From contig CAJZBQ010000013.1 of assembly GCA_914767885.1 (NCBI GenBank), positions 310,001 through 374,000 of the forward strand: a DNA stretch of 64,000 nucleotides, given 5' to 3'. The position numbers and the translations under genes are program-made. Each line of letters begins with the position of its first letter. Positions within the stretch are counted from its first letter, which is position 1. The stretch comes from Blepharisma stoltei (taxonomy: Eukaryota > Ciliophora > Heterotrichea > Heterotrichida > Blepharismidae). Shown here piece after piece: positions 46,690 to 55,680 of this stretch. The notes below the pieces were generated by a model. That model was not told the origin of the DNA. It made no database searches and saw only the letters and a program-made list of their open reading frames with translations.

Positions 46690-49507
46690 ATGTCCAAGAA
46701 GAACTTTACTAAGCTTCTTTTCGAGTCTCCTTCAGTTCTAAATGGTGAAGAAAAAGAATTAACAAGAAACGATTTTGACTTTGAGCGCAGGCTTGGAGAA
46801 GGAGCTTTTGGTCAGGTCTGAAGAGTTCGGCATAAACTGACCTCAAAGCAGTATGCGCTAAAACAAGTTCTTAAAGAAAAGGTAACTAAAATGATACCGC
46901 AGTTTAGAAGAGAGGTCTTAATTATGTATGAACTAAATCATCCTCATATAATAAAGCTTTACAATCATTTTGAGGATGAGAAATCTTTTTATCTTATAAT
47001 GGAAATGGCTGAAGGTGGAAACTTATTCCATAGGCTTTATAGAGAAAGAACCTTTTTAGAGCCAGTTGCTGCTCAATATTTTAGAGAAATTATTTTAGCC
47101 GTTGAATATTTGCATTCTCATGTCCCAGCAATTATACATAGAGATATAAAACCTGAAAATATTTTGTTAGATAAAGATGGACGTCTAAAGTTAACTGATT
47201 TTGGATGGTCTAATTATTATTCTGCTGAAAGCGGAGCACCAAGATATACTACTTGTGGGACATTAGAATATTTACCACCTGAAATCGTTTCAGAAACTGG
47301 CCATAGTACAGCTGCTGATATATGGTGTATGGGGATTTTGCTATATGAAATGCTCACTGGAGGTACTCCCTTTAAATCTGGAAAAAGAGATAATATGTTA
47401 GCCAGCATTGTGCAAGCTAAAGCAAAATATCCTATGAATATGTCTCCATTGGCTAAAGATTTAATATCGCATTGCTTAGAAAGAGACCCATCAAGAAGGC
47501 CAACTGCAACTGAATGTAAAGAGCATAGATGGCTATTAGAGCACCCTCCTATACGAGAAACTATTACCCAAGATGCTATTCCAAAGGTTTTACCTGAAAA
47601 TATTGATGCCCCAAAAATCACTTGCGGCTATGAAGTTATAAATAAGCAAGAAGATACAAAAGAAGCCAAAGAAGAAATTTCAGAGCCTGATAAACCAATT
47701 CCTGATTCTTCACGCAGCATGTCTTTTGGACTTAATTTTTTATCGGCAGGCATTTCCTTGGAGCCATTTAGCTGGACGTTTTTTCTCCTCAAACATTTGC
47801 TCGGTGAAATCTGTTATTTTTCAACAAAATGGCTCAAAGGAAATTGCTGAAAATGTCTCTGACTCCCTCCCCCCTTTAAATTGAAACAAAATATAGGTAA
47901 AATTCCTACTTTTTTGGGAAATTACCCCCCCTTTAAATTGAAAAACAAAATTTTATATTATAATAGAAAATTTTATAGGTAAAAATCATTATTTTATATG
48001 TAAATACGTTAATACCCTATTTAATATGCTTCAAACATATAAGATTTAGAAATTAAACTCTATTTTGTCCAATTGTTATGGGGAGAGTTAGAAGAATACC
48101 ATTTCAGCAAGTTTACACTTTGAGATTGAGAAATTTATGAATTAATTTTTCATGAAATTATAAAATTTTATCTCTGAAAAAATTTTTATATATAAATTTT
48201 TTTATAAAAAAATTTTCTTAACCCCCTTTAAATTGAAACAAAAAATTTTTTGTTTCATTTTAAGGGGGGGAGTGAGAAAAAACATGTGTCCATTCTTCAT
48301 ATAAGAAAAGTATTCATATGCTGAAAGACAATATCTCAAATAAAGCTGAAGACCTTCAAAAAACAAAATCAATTTTAAATAAGCAAATTCAAGAAATAGC
48401 ACAAGCTAATACAAGAATCAAAGAATTAGAAGATAAGATACAAGAAGGGAAAAATGAATTTTCAAGGCTTGTGGTTTCAGAAAAAGAATGCCTACTTAAA
48501 ATATCTGATTTAAATTTGGATCTTGAGAAATATGCAAGCTCAACAGATATGACGAGCTTAGTTGAGCAAGTAAATAGCAAAAATAAAGAATTTATAGAAA
48601 AAGCACAGCAGGTTAAGCTATTCCAAAAAACATTAGAAAATACTAGAGAAAGTGTGAAAACAAAAACTATTGAAGTTAGTGAGAAAGAAAAAGAGCTACG
48701 TGCATGTGAGAGTTATCTTAAGAAAATCAAGGAGGATTCAAGTGTCTGCAAAATAGAAAAACATTCAGAGATTTCTAGTTTAGTGACTAACGCAGAAGTT
48801 CTTAACTTATTTATCAATGAAATTGTTGTTTTTAGTATTTTATTTTAATAAATGTTTTATTAAAAATAATTTTTGAAATAAAAGTTAGATCACAAGTTGA
48901 AAGAAAATATCAATCTCTGCATAGCCTTGGCAAAGAAGAAAGCTTAATTGCAAGAGATTTAATGAATTATGTACAAGAAAAACTGGATGACCTTAATGGC
49001 ACTTCTAAACATGCTATTGACAAAAAGTTGAGTGAAATTATGGAAGAAGTTTTAGAAAAGGAACAAATGCTATTAGAAGCCAAGCTTGAATATGATGACA
49101 AAAAAGCTAAAATAATTCAAAGCATCAGAAATAATAAAGAAAACCTTATTAAAGCCGCTAAACAAAATACAGAAAAAGCAATAAAGTCAAAAGCAGAAAA
49201 ATCTGAAATTTTAAGAGAAAAAATAAAAGAAAAATTAAACGAAGCTAGAATTTCTGAGCTGAAATTTTATATAGAGCCTATACAGATTGATCACGAAAAA
49301 GAAAAAATAAGGGTATTTATTATGTAGAGCATGAAAAGAGCGCTGAAAAAGCTCAATAAGTCAATGGAATCAATAACTGAAGAAAGAAAAATGCTGAAAG
49401 AAGTGACTGAAAAGAAAAGAGCTGAAGTAGAAGACATTGAAATGGAAATAGGAAAAGCAAAGGTAGCGCTTTTAGATAAAGGCTTATTTTTATTGATGAA
49501 AAAATAA
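46690..49507 (+). CDS. Aurora-like protein kinase with long C-terminal coiled coil
   Basis: With IESs 47860-48272 and 48833-48885 and intron 49313-49327 removed, the CDS is 779 codons (778 aa). Kinase domain at residues 27-285: RRLGEGAFGQVW, YALKQV, IIHRDIKPENILL, LTDFGWSN and TTCGTLEYLPPEIV. DFGW and CGTLEY are Aurora-like. After residue 390 the rest is heptad-rich coiled coil (LNKQIQEIAQANTRIKELEDKIQEG). The link between kinase and coil crosses an IES bounded by TGA; after excision TGA is Trp and the frame is open. The fusion of an Aurora-type catalytic domain to a long coil is unusual. Confidence 0.83.
47860..48275 (+). mobile_element. Family-2 related element, flanked by TGA, as IES
   Basis: 413 bp plus TGA duplication (47860-47862 and 48273-48275). 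Ends CTCCCTCCCCCC and GGGGGGGAG with TTTAAATTGAAAC motifs; a right-end hairpin TTTAAATTGAAACAAAAAA is present. The interior is rearranged compared with full copies. Excision leaves TGA (Trp) and a continuous frame. Confidence 0.82.
48833..48885 (+). other. Short IES, 53 bp (candidate)
   Basis: TA copies at 48833-48834 and 48886-48887. Removal joins INEIVVF to RSQVERKYQSL; the unexcised frame ends at TAA 48846-48848. Confidence 0.6.
49313..49327 (+). other. 15-nt intron
   Basis: GTATTTATTATGTAG; removal gives KEKIR-SMKRALKKL. Confidence 0.85.
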
Positions 49508-49553
49508 TTGATATCAGCTTAAAATAATAGAAAATTTAGAAATAATTTAATAA

Positions 49554-49787
49554 ATGTCATATATAATAGACGTCAACTTAAAAGAGAACCATCCAGCTAT
49601 CCTTCGAAGAGATATAGCAAAAGATAAAAAAGCAATGATTGAGGCCTGCAGTGACAAAAATATTATAAAATTTCTTTCTAAATCTTTTGCAAATAAAAGC
49701 AAAAAAATAGAAAATAAAGAAGAAATTGATGACAGTGATGAAGATATTTTTCAAAATGCAGTGTATGATGGTGAAGTCTTAACTTAA
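49554..49787 (+). CDS. Unknown small protein, 3' end uncertain
   Basis: ATG 49554, open for 77 codons to TAA 49785-49787. Charged and acidic near the end (EEIDDSDEDIFQNAVYDGEV). The sequence then enters mobile-element DNA (49797-50460). If the MITE's TTA ends are joined, a stop follows within about ten codons. The frame at 50491-50883 may be its 3' part, but I could not find an in-phase junction. Family unknown. Confidence 0.45.
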   Translation: MSYIIDVNLKENHPAILRRDIAKDKKAMIEACSDKNIIKFLSKSFANKSKKIENKEEIDDSDEDIFQNAVYDGEVLT

Positions 49788-49796
49788 CTTAATTAT

Positions 49797-50095
49797 ATAT
49801 AACGTTTAACATCCACTACGGAGTCACCGATCCAGGGCTATCACCATATTTATCCACGTGTCGTGCCCATGGACCTCATGATCGATCCATTTTGTTCACC
49901 AGGGCATGGGCAAATACGATGTTCCGGCTTCGACGGGCTGCTTTCGCCTCGCTTATCATTGATTTAGCTCCTGCGCGTGCTCCGCCTAAGGGACACCTTC
50001 CTCGGGTTTGCTGAGAGGTAAAACTTCGAGCCTCTTGATGACTCTAAGCAGTGCCTCAGCTTACTTGCCATAGTTAAATTGCTGTTGCTGTACAG
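49797..50095 (+). mobile_element. GC-rich insert E5, abutting a truncated MITE
   Basis: About 300 bp of sharply higher GC than the flanks (for example CTGCGCGTGCTCCGCCTAAG). No frame is recognised. It replaces the left end of the family-1 MITE at 50096. Ends were not resolved. Probably a fragment of a retroelement-like family. Confidence 0.55.
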
Positions 50096-50461
50096 ACCCC
50101 TTCGTGTGTGTGAACAAAAAATTTTGTTCACTCACGGAGGGGGGTTAATTTTTTTTTTTTTATATATAAATTTTATAAAACATCTTTTTTTTCGAAATTT
50201 AAAAAAATCCTAATTCACAAAAATTGGAAAGCAAATATTAATTTAATTTATAAAATTTATGTTTTAAAAAGCAATTCGTTTAAAATTAAAGAGAATTAGC
50301 TCTAGATTTCATTATACTAATTATCATTTATATATCAAAATTTTTTTCCATAAAAAATTTTTCTATTAAAACAATTTTTGTTCACTCACGGAGGGTGGGC
50401 TTTTGGGCAAAAAATAGCGATTTTTCTAATGGTTTTGTTCACTCATGGGGGGGGGGTGTTA
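50096..50461 (+). mobile_element. MITE family 1, left end disrupted
   Basis: Starts inside the left hairpin (CCCCTTCGTGTGTGTGAAC) and aligns with the family to its right end, which reads GGGGGTGTTA with a substitution in the usual GGAG. TTA at 50459-50461. Confidence 0.85.
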
Positions 50462-50490
50462 GAAAAAAAAACCTAACCCCATAATAAAAT

Positions 50491-50883
50491 TTGCTTGAGA
50501 GAGAGAAAATTAGCGGAGTTAATTTCACTCGAGAGCTGAATTTCATTTTATTTATGTATGATGGTGAAATCAATGATGAAGTTAGTATGATTGGAGAAAG
50601 AGATCCAGAAGAAGTAATCAAAGAATTGAGGTCAAAAGAGATTGAAAATTTTGATACAATTAAAGATGATAAAAATAAACTTATATTCAGCCCTGTAATG
50701 ATATTTGATAGACAAAATGAAATTAAGCTTGCCCAAAAACAATACGAAGAAGAAAAGAAAAAAATACCTTTCAAAAGGCCAAATCCTTATAATCCAAATT
50801 ATTCTAGAGCATCAAACGACTTCAAAACTCCTCAAAATATCAAAGAAGACAGAATAAGTAAAAAACCAAAATTGAAAGAATAA
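50491..50883 (+). CDS. Unknown charged protein, probably a 3' gene segment
   Basis: An open frame to TAA 50881-50883 with no in-frame ATG before MYDGEINDE; it opens FTRELNFILFMYDGE. C-terminus is Lys/Pro-rich (PFKRPNPYNPNYSRASND, KKPKLKE). The coding character is clear but its 5' end is not. It may belong to the gene at 49554. Confidence 0.45.
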   Translation: MLEREKISGVNFTRELNFILFMYDGEINDEVSMIGERDPEEVIKELRSKEIENFDTIKDDKNKLIFSPVMIFDRQNEIKLAQKQYEEEKKKIPFKRPNPYNPNYSRASNDFKTPQNIKEDRISKKPKLKE

Positions 50884-51060
50884 AAAATTTTTAATTATTG
50901 CAGTCATAAAATACTTACTTAATTCATAATATAACTAAATTATATTAATTGATTCTGAATTAAAAGTTCTAAATGCATTAATAAATAGCATTTGCATGAG
51001 TTTGACAAGAGTTACATGATAGTTGCCTAATATAAAATATTCATTTTGGTTGATATAATA

Positions 51061-51429
51061 ATGTCTGAAGAATCTATATCAAAATTCACAGAAAGGATAA
51101 CTGAAGGCATAAACACGCTAAAAACTGAGATGAGAGAACTTCGAAAAAGTATCCAGGGGTTTGATTACGAATTAAACGTAATCTCTTCAAAAGATATTGA
51201 TATAGCATTTCTTCCAAATATACCAAATCAAATGGCTAAAGAGATCGAAACAGATTTTTCTTACCAAAATCAGCGACAAGAAGGAGTTTTTGAGTTTCTT
51301 AAAAAGCAAATCAAAACTATGACATTAGAAAATTCTGAGCTAGAGCAAAAATGTGCAAGCATGAACTCACAGCTCGATATCTTAAAAGAAAAAATCGGGA
51401 AAAAGAGATTAAATAGTTTTGCATCATAA
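51061..51429 (+). CDS. Short coiled-coil protein
   Basis: ATG 51061, 122 residues. Two helical heptad regions: FTERITEGINTLKTEMRELRKS and FEFLKKQIKTMTLENSELEQ. No family is recognised, though size and layout are like small cytoskeletal adaptors. The start of the ankyrin gene is 30 bp downstream. Confidence 0.65.
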   Translation: MSEESISKFTERITEGINTLKTEMRELRKSIQGFDYELNVISSKDIDIAFLPNIPNQMAKEIETDFSYQNQRQEGVFEFLKKQIKTMTLENSELEQKCASMNSQLDILKEKIGKKRLNSFAS

Positions 51430-51459
51430 TTTTTTATATAACCATAATTTATAATAATT

Positions 51460-52116
51460 ATGAGCACCCAACAATTTTTAGAGTTTTGCATCACAGGAGA
51501 TGTCAACTCAATAAAGCAGCTCAAATCTTCCAATGACCCACGAAATTTTATATACGCTTGCGATCCTCAAGGCCATAATGGTTTACATCTTGCCGTTCTT
51601 AATGGTCACTGAAGCCTAGCAATGCATTTACTTCGTGATCTTCATATTTCACCTCACAAGCTAACAGAAGATGGTGAAAGTATTTTTCATTCCATTGCAA
51701 GAGGCCTAAAAGTGAGAGAAGCAACTGATCAAGATTTCGCTGAGGTCAGAGAGCTAAACTTGAAATATTGGCAGGAAGAAAAAGAAAGAGGTCTTAAAAA
51801 AATTGAGGAGAGAAAAGCCGCGCATCCTGATCTAAAAGCACCTGAAAATTTAGTCTTAAAAAATGTTGAAAAAGAAGACGAAAACTTGTTTGGGAACCCA
51901 AATTTGACTGTTGCTAAATATATTTTGAGGAAATATCATGTTGTGCTAAAGCATAATAACTCGATGGGGCATTCACCTGCAGATCTTGCCGAAAGTCTTC
52001 AGATTCAGGACTTAGCAGAATATTATAGGCTGGAGCTGACTCCACACATGATAAGAAGAAGACTCATTGCTGGACTTAATGAAAACTTGTTCAGAGAAAT
52101 TGTGCTTTGCCTTTAA
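51460..52116 (+). CDS. Ankyrin-repeat protein
   Basis: 218 residues, ATG 51460 to TAA 52114-52116. Ankyrin signatures are DPQGHNGLHLAVLNGHWSLAMHLLRD at about residue 35 (TGA as Trp) and NSMGHSPADLAESLQIQDLAEYY near residue 170, with a charged helical insert between. A protein-binding role is likely; partner unknown. Confidence 0.8.
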
Positions 52117-52129
52117 ATATAATAAAATT

Positions 52130-52463
52130 ACTAACTTGCCTCTCCTTTAAATTGTAATATAATATTGCTAATTTTCTTTTTTTTTGGGTTCATTAGCCTT
52201 ATTTAAATTGAAATAAATAAATTTTTATTGCTAAAATACTAATTTTAGCCTAATTTAATGAAGAAGTCCAGCAATTACATAACTTTAACCCTAAGTCAAT
52301 TAAAATTTTAATGATTCTTCATAATAATAAATTAAAATTAAAAAAATCATTACATTCATTTTTTTTTTTTTTTAACTATACAACTTTATTTTTGGAAGTA
52401 TTTGTTTTTAACGCCCCTATAATTGAAGCAGGTTTTTTTGTTCCATTTAAGATGGGAGGGAGT
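52130..52463 (+). mobile_element. Strongly decayed family-2 element (intergenic)
   Basis: Left CTCTCCTTTAAATTG and right TTCCATTTAAGATGGGAGGGAG flank an AT-rich body, with TAA on both sides. It lies between the ankyrin and TTLL genes, so nothing forces excision. Confidence 0.55.
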
Positions 52464-52601
52464 AATAAAACTTATTTGTGCGTATAAAAGTATTCCAGAT
52501 AATCAGCAATATGGCTGAATATTTTGAAATTTATGTGAAGTTATATTAATAGTCATAAGATTAATAATAATTTCTGAAAAAAGAAGTTTGCCGTTATAAT
52601 A

Positions 52602-55600
52602 ATGGAAAGGACTCAAGAAGAAGGAGGACCTAGGACCAAATTATCAAAACAAAGCCGTATTATTTGCAATATCGCTTTCACTAAATATGAAATTGTGAAG
52701 CACGTTGCAGGAACCTTATTTAAATGGGGTTTATCTAATGATAAACTTGATGAAAATTGAGATATTATGTGAACAGATTCTGCAGTCCCACCTGATAAAT
52801 TGTCAAATATGAAGCAATATCAAAAAATTAATCATTTTCCTGGCATGTACAATGTATCAAGAAAAAATTATCTTGCATATAACTTATATTAGAACAAACT
52901 GAATTATATTTATTTTCAGATAAAAAATATAATAATACCATAATCAATTTAATAGAAAATAATGAAATTGAAAAAACTCTTCCCAGACGAGTATGATTTT
53001 TTCCCTAGAACATGGGTGGTTCCTTGTGATATGGGAGATTTAAAAGCATATATGCAGCTAAAGAAAAATTCGTATTTTATTGTAAAGCCAGAAGCTTCTT
53101 GCCAAGGTCGAGGAATTTTTCTAACAAAAAGATTTGACGAAATCGACTCTTCTGAAAAGCATGTCGTTCAAGAATATATAGAAAAGCCTTTTCTTATAGA
53201 TGGACTTAAATTTGATTTAAGAATCTATGTATTAGTTACTGGTTGTGAACCTCTTACTCCCCTCCGTATATATAAATTTTATAGTAATTTTTTTTAAAAA
53301 TTAAGTGTAAATTTGGATTACAAAAATTAATTTAATTTGTAAAATTTATGTTTTTAAAATGCAGTTTAAATTCAGAATGATTAGCTATATCATTTATTAC
53401 ATTTATATCAAAATATTTTTTCATACAACTTTTATATTAAAAAAATGTTTTTTGGCATATGAAAGAAAGAAAAGTTGTTATATATCCCTACCCTAAAATA
53501 TTTTCAGATTTCGTCTTCTTCAAACATATCATGAGCATGAGTCTTATCATCTATGGCTTTAAGATTGAGATTGAGATTTTTAGATTAGAGAGGGTTAAAG
53601 CGGGGATTATTTCAGCCCCTGATCCAGCCGAGCTTCAGCTTCACTCTCGTGTGGCGCTAGTCACTAAAGCCACCTGCCGCCCTTTTCTGATGACGTCATC
53701 AAAAATGGTGACGTCAGCATCTTTCGGGAGACTCACCCGAACCTGCTTGGACCAAAATGCTTCAGCAAAGGACTCTCTTAACCCCTGGTAGTGCTCAGGG
53801 TATGAGGGGATCGTCCGATGCCTCCTTCTGGAACTACCTCTGCCATTTGCAGGCAACATAATGCTCCTCCAGAAGTCCTCGATTGGTATTGCGCCGTCAG
53901 TCTTCTCGTCTGTGGGTCGAGGGGAGGCCCAGTTAGCCCAGACTGTACCCACCCCGGAATTAAGCCACCTGCGACCTCGTAGCCTTTCCGCCAGCTTTTT
54001 TATTTTCTGGCAAAAATTCTGAGTTCATCTGTCACTACTAGGCATGCCATGATGGCATTAATTCCATGGCTTTAAGAAGGTCTCCATTTCTACAATAATC
54101 TATGACCATATAGGAAGTTTCGCCTTTAACAAAAAAAAGGAGTCTAGACGAAGCTCATATGGATTGACCCATGAGAGTACTTGCTCTTCAGCTTGCTCTC
54201 CTCCACCTTGGGCTTCCTCAGCTGGAGCCTCTTCTTCTGCTTGGGCTCACTCACCAAAAAAAAACCCTTTGGCATATGAGGGTGTGCTTTTGGGCATTTT
54301 CTAATGGTTTTGTACGCTAATGGAGGGGAGTTAGGATTTTTATCCATGATCAAGGTTTAACACGTTTCGCAACAGAAGAATACAAAAAGCCAAATGAAGG
54401 AAATTTTGAAGACATGTGCATGCATTTGACGAATTACGCAATTAATAAAAATAACCCAAATTTTATACACAATGAAAACTCTGAAGAAGACGACATCGGC
54501 CATAAAAGAAGTCTTCAGTCGACTTTCGACTATTTAGAAGAAAACGGTTACGATGTAGTAAAACTAAAATCAAAAATTGATGATATGATAATAAAAACGC
54601 TATGTTCGGTGCAGCCAAATTTAAGACATCATTACCATTCTTGTCAGCCTGATGATTATTCTAATAGTATGTGTTTTGAACTTCTAGGATTTGATGTAAT
54701 TTTGGACCATAAATTGAACCCATATGTTCTTGAGGTAAACCATACGCCTTCATTTTCAACTGATTCTCCTTTAGATTGAAAAACCAAAGAAATCGTAATA
54801 AGCGAAGCTTTAGTACTTATGAATATTTCCAGCAAAAATCGAAGAATTTATATAAAAAAGCAAAAACAAGAATTAAATAAAAGAGCGCTAACAGGAAAAA
54901 TTGAAAGGGACAGCAAATCTGTGAGAGAAGAGAAAAGGGTTAAGTTTATAATAAGAAGAGATAAATGAGAAGAAAAACATCGTGGAGGATACAGAAAAGT
55001 CTACCCAGTTAATGACGAAAAGTATGAAAAAATGATAAAGGCAGCTGATGAGATTTACCAAGAATGAACAGGGACTAAAATAACAAGAATAAAAAAAGCT
55101 GAAGAAGAAAAAATTCCAATCATTAAAAAACCTCCAAAAATTGAAAATAAATTGCCATTAAATAAGATAGAAAACAGTATCCCAAAAAGATGCCCAACAG
55201 CTACTCTTCGAGATATGGAAAGCCCATCAACTGTTTCTCTACTAGAAATCGAGAAGAAAAATCCTTTAGAAGTCTTCGAAAGGTTAAGCAAAGTTCCAAT
55301 AAGAAAGCCAACCCTCCCTTCATCATATCAAAATATCCCAGGAATAGTATACCATGATGACCGTCGATCTCATTATTTATATGGAAATAAATATTGCTTG
55401 ACATTCCACCACAATACCCCTGAGCACAATTTAAAATTTTCTGAAAAAAATGCAGAATCACAAAGCGAAGCCAAAGGAAAAGTTTCACTAATAAAAGCAA
55501 CACCAGAATTATTAAGAAGAAACAGCACAAAAAACACACTTGCAAGTTTCTTGAAATCTACAAGTGGAAAACAATTAATTACGTCCAAAGCGCTCGCTTT

Positions 55601-55646
55601 TGGGCACAGTGGAGCTAAAGAAATATTAAAAAAATGGAATTTGTAA
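52602..55646 (+). CDS. Tubulin tyrosine ligase-like (TTLL) polyglutamylase/glycylase family
   Basis: Removing IESs 52885-52959 and 53255-54331 leaves 631 codons (630 aa). TTL-domain blocks: INHFPGMYNVSRKNYLAYNL, LFPDEYDFFPRTWVVP, FIVKPEASCQGRGIFL (ATP-grasp), VQEYIEKPFLIDGLKFDLRIYVLV, MHLTNYAINKNN and the metal-binding LLGFDVILDHKLNPYVLEVNHTPSF. The C-terminal 250 residues are basic and disordered, as in microtubule-binding TTLLs. It should add glutamate or glycine to ciliary tubulin. The 1077-bp IES splits the conserved VTGCEPL/RIFIHDQGLTRFA loop, and its removal is exact. Confidence 0.93.
52885..52959 (+). other. IES, 75 bp, in TTLL gene
   Basis: TA copies at 52885-52886 and 52960-52961. 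Removal joins NYLAYNL to MKLKKLFPDE. Confidence 0.85.
53451..54278 (-). mobile_element. Insert E4 in MITE, 11-bp target duplication
   Basis: Bounded by TTTGGCATATG at 53451-53461 and 54268-54278. Its own sequence is 53462-53552 and 54077-54267. On the reverse strand near the right end a short frame reads KQKKRLQLRKPKVEESKLKS, unidentified. Likely retroelement-derived. Confidence 0.68.
53553..54076 (-). mobile_element. Retroelement-like insert E3 nested in E4
   Basis: 502 bp (53564-54065), GC-rich, bounded by ATGGCTTTAAG at 53553-53563 and 54066-54076. Read on the reverse strand its 3' end is AT-rich and then repeats CTCAAT, like the ACTAAG tail of E1 (505 bp). A 103-codon reverse frame (53641-53952) matches nothing I know. 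Confidence 0.75.
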
Positions 55647-55680
55647 TAACTTGTAATAATCTTTTAATTAACCTGAATTA

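Larger units (their letters stand above)
53255..54333 (+). mobile_element. Composite IES in TTLL: diverged MITE family 1 holding two nested inserts
   Basis: 1077 bp plus TTA duplication (53254-53256 and 54331-54333). The MITE sequence runs 53255-53450 and resumes at 54279 (TTTCTAATGGTTTTGTACGC...GGAGGGGAG). Between lies insert E4, which itself contains E3. Removal joins TGCEPL to RIFIHDQG. Confidence 0.87.

Noticed and set aside
53641-53952. 103-codon reverse frame in insert E3
   Set aside because: No recognised motif and no start context; kept only as a note in the element entry.
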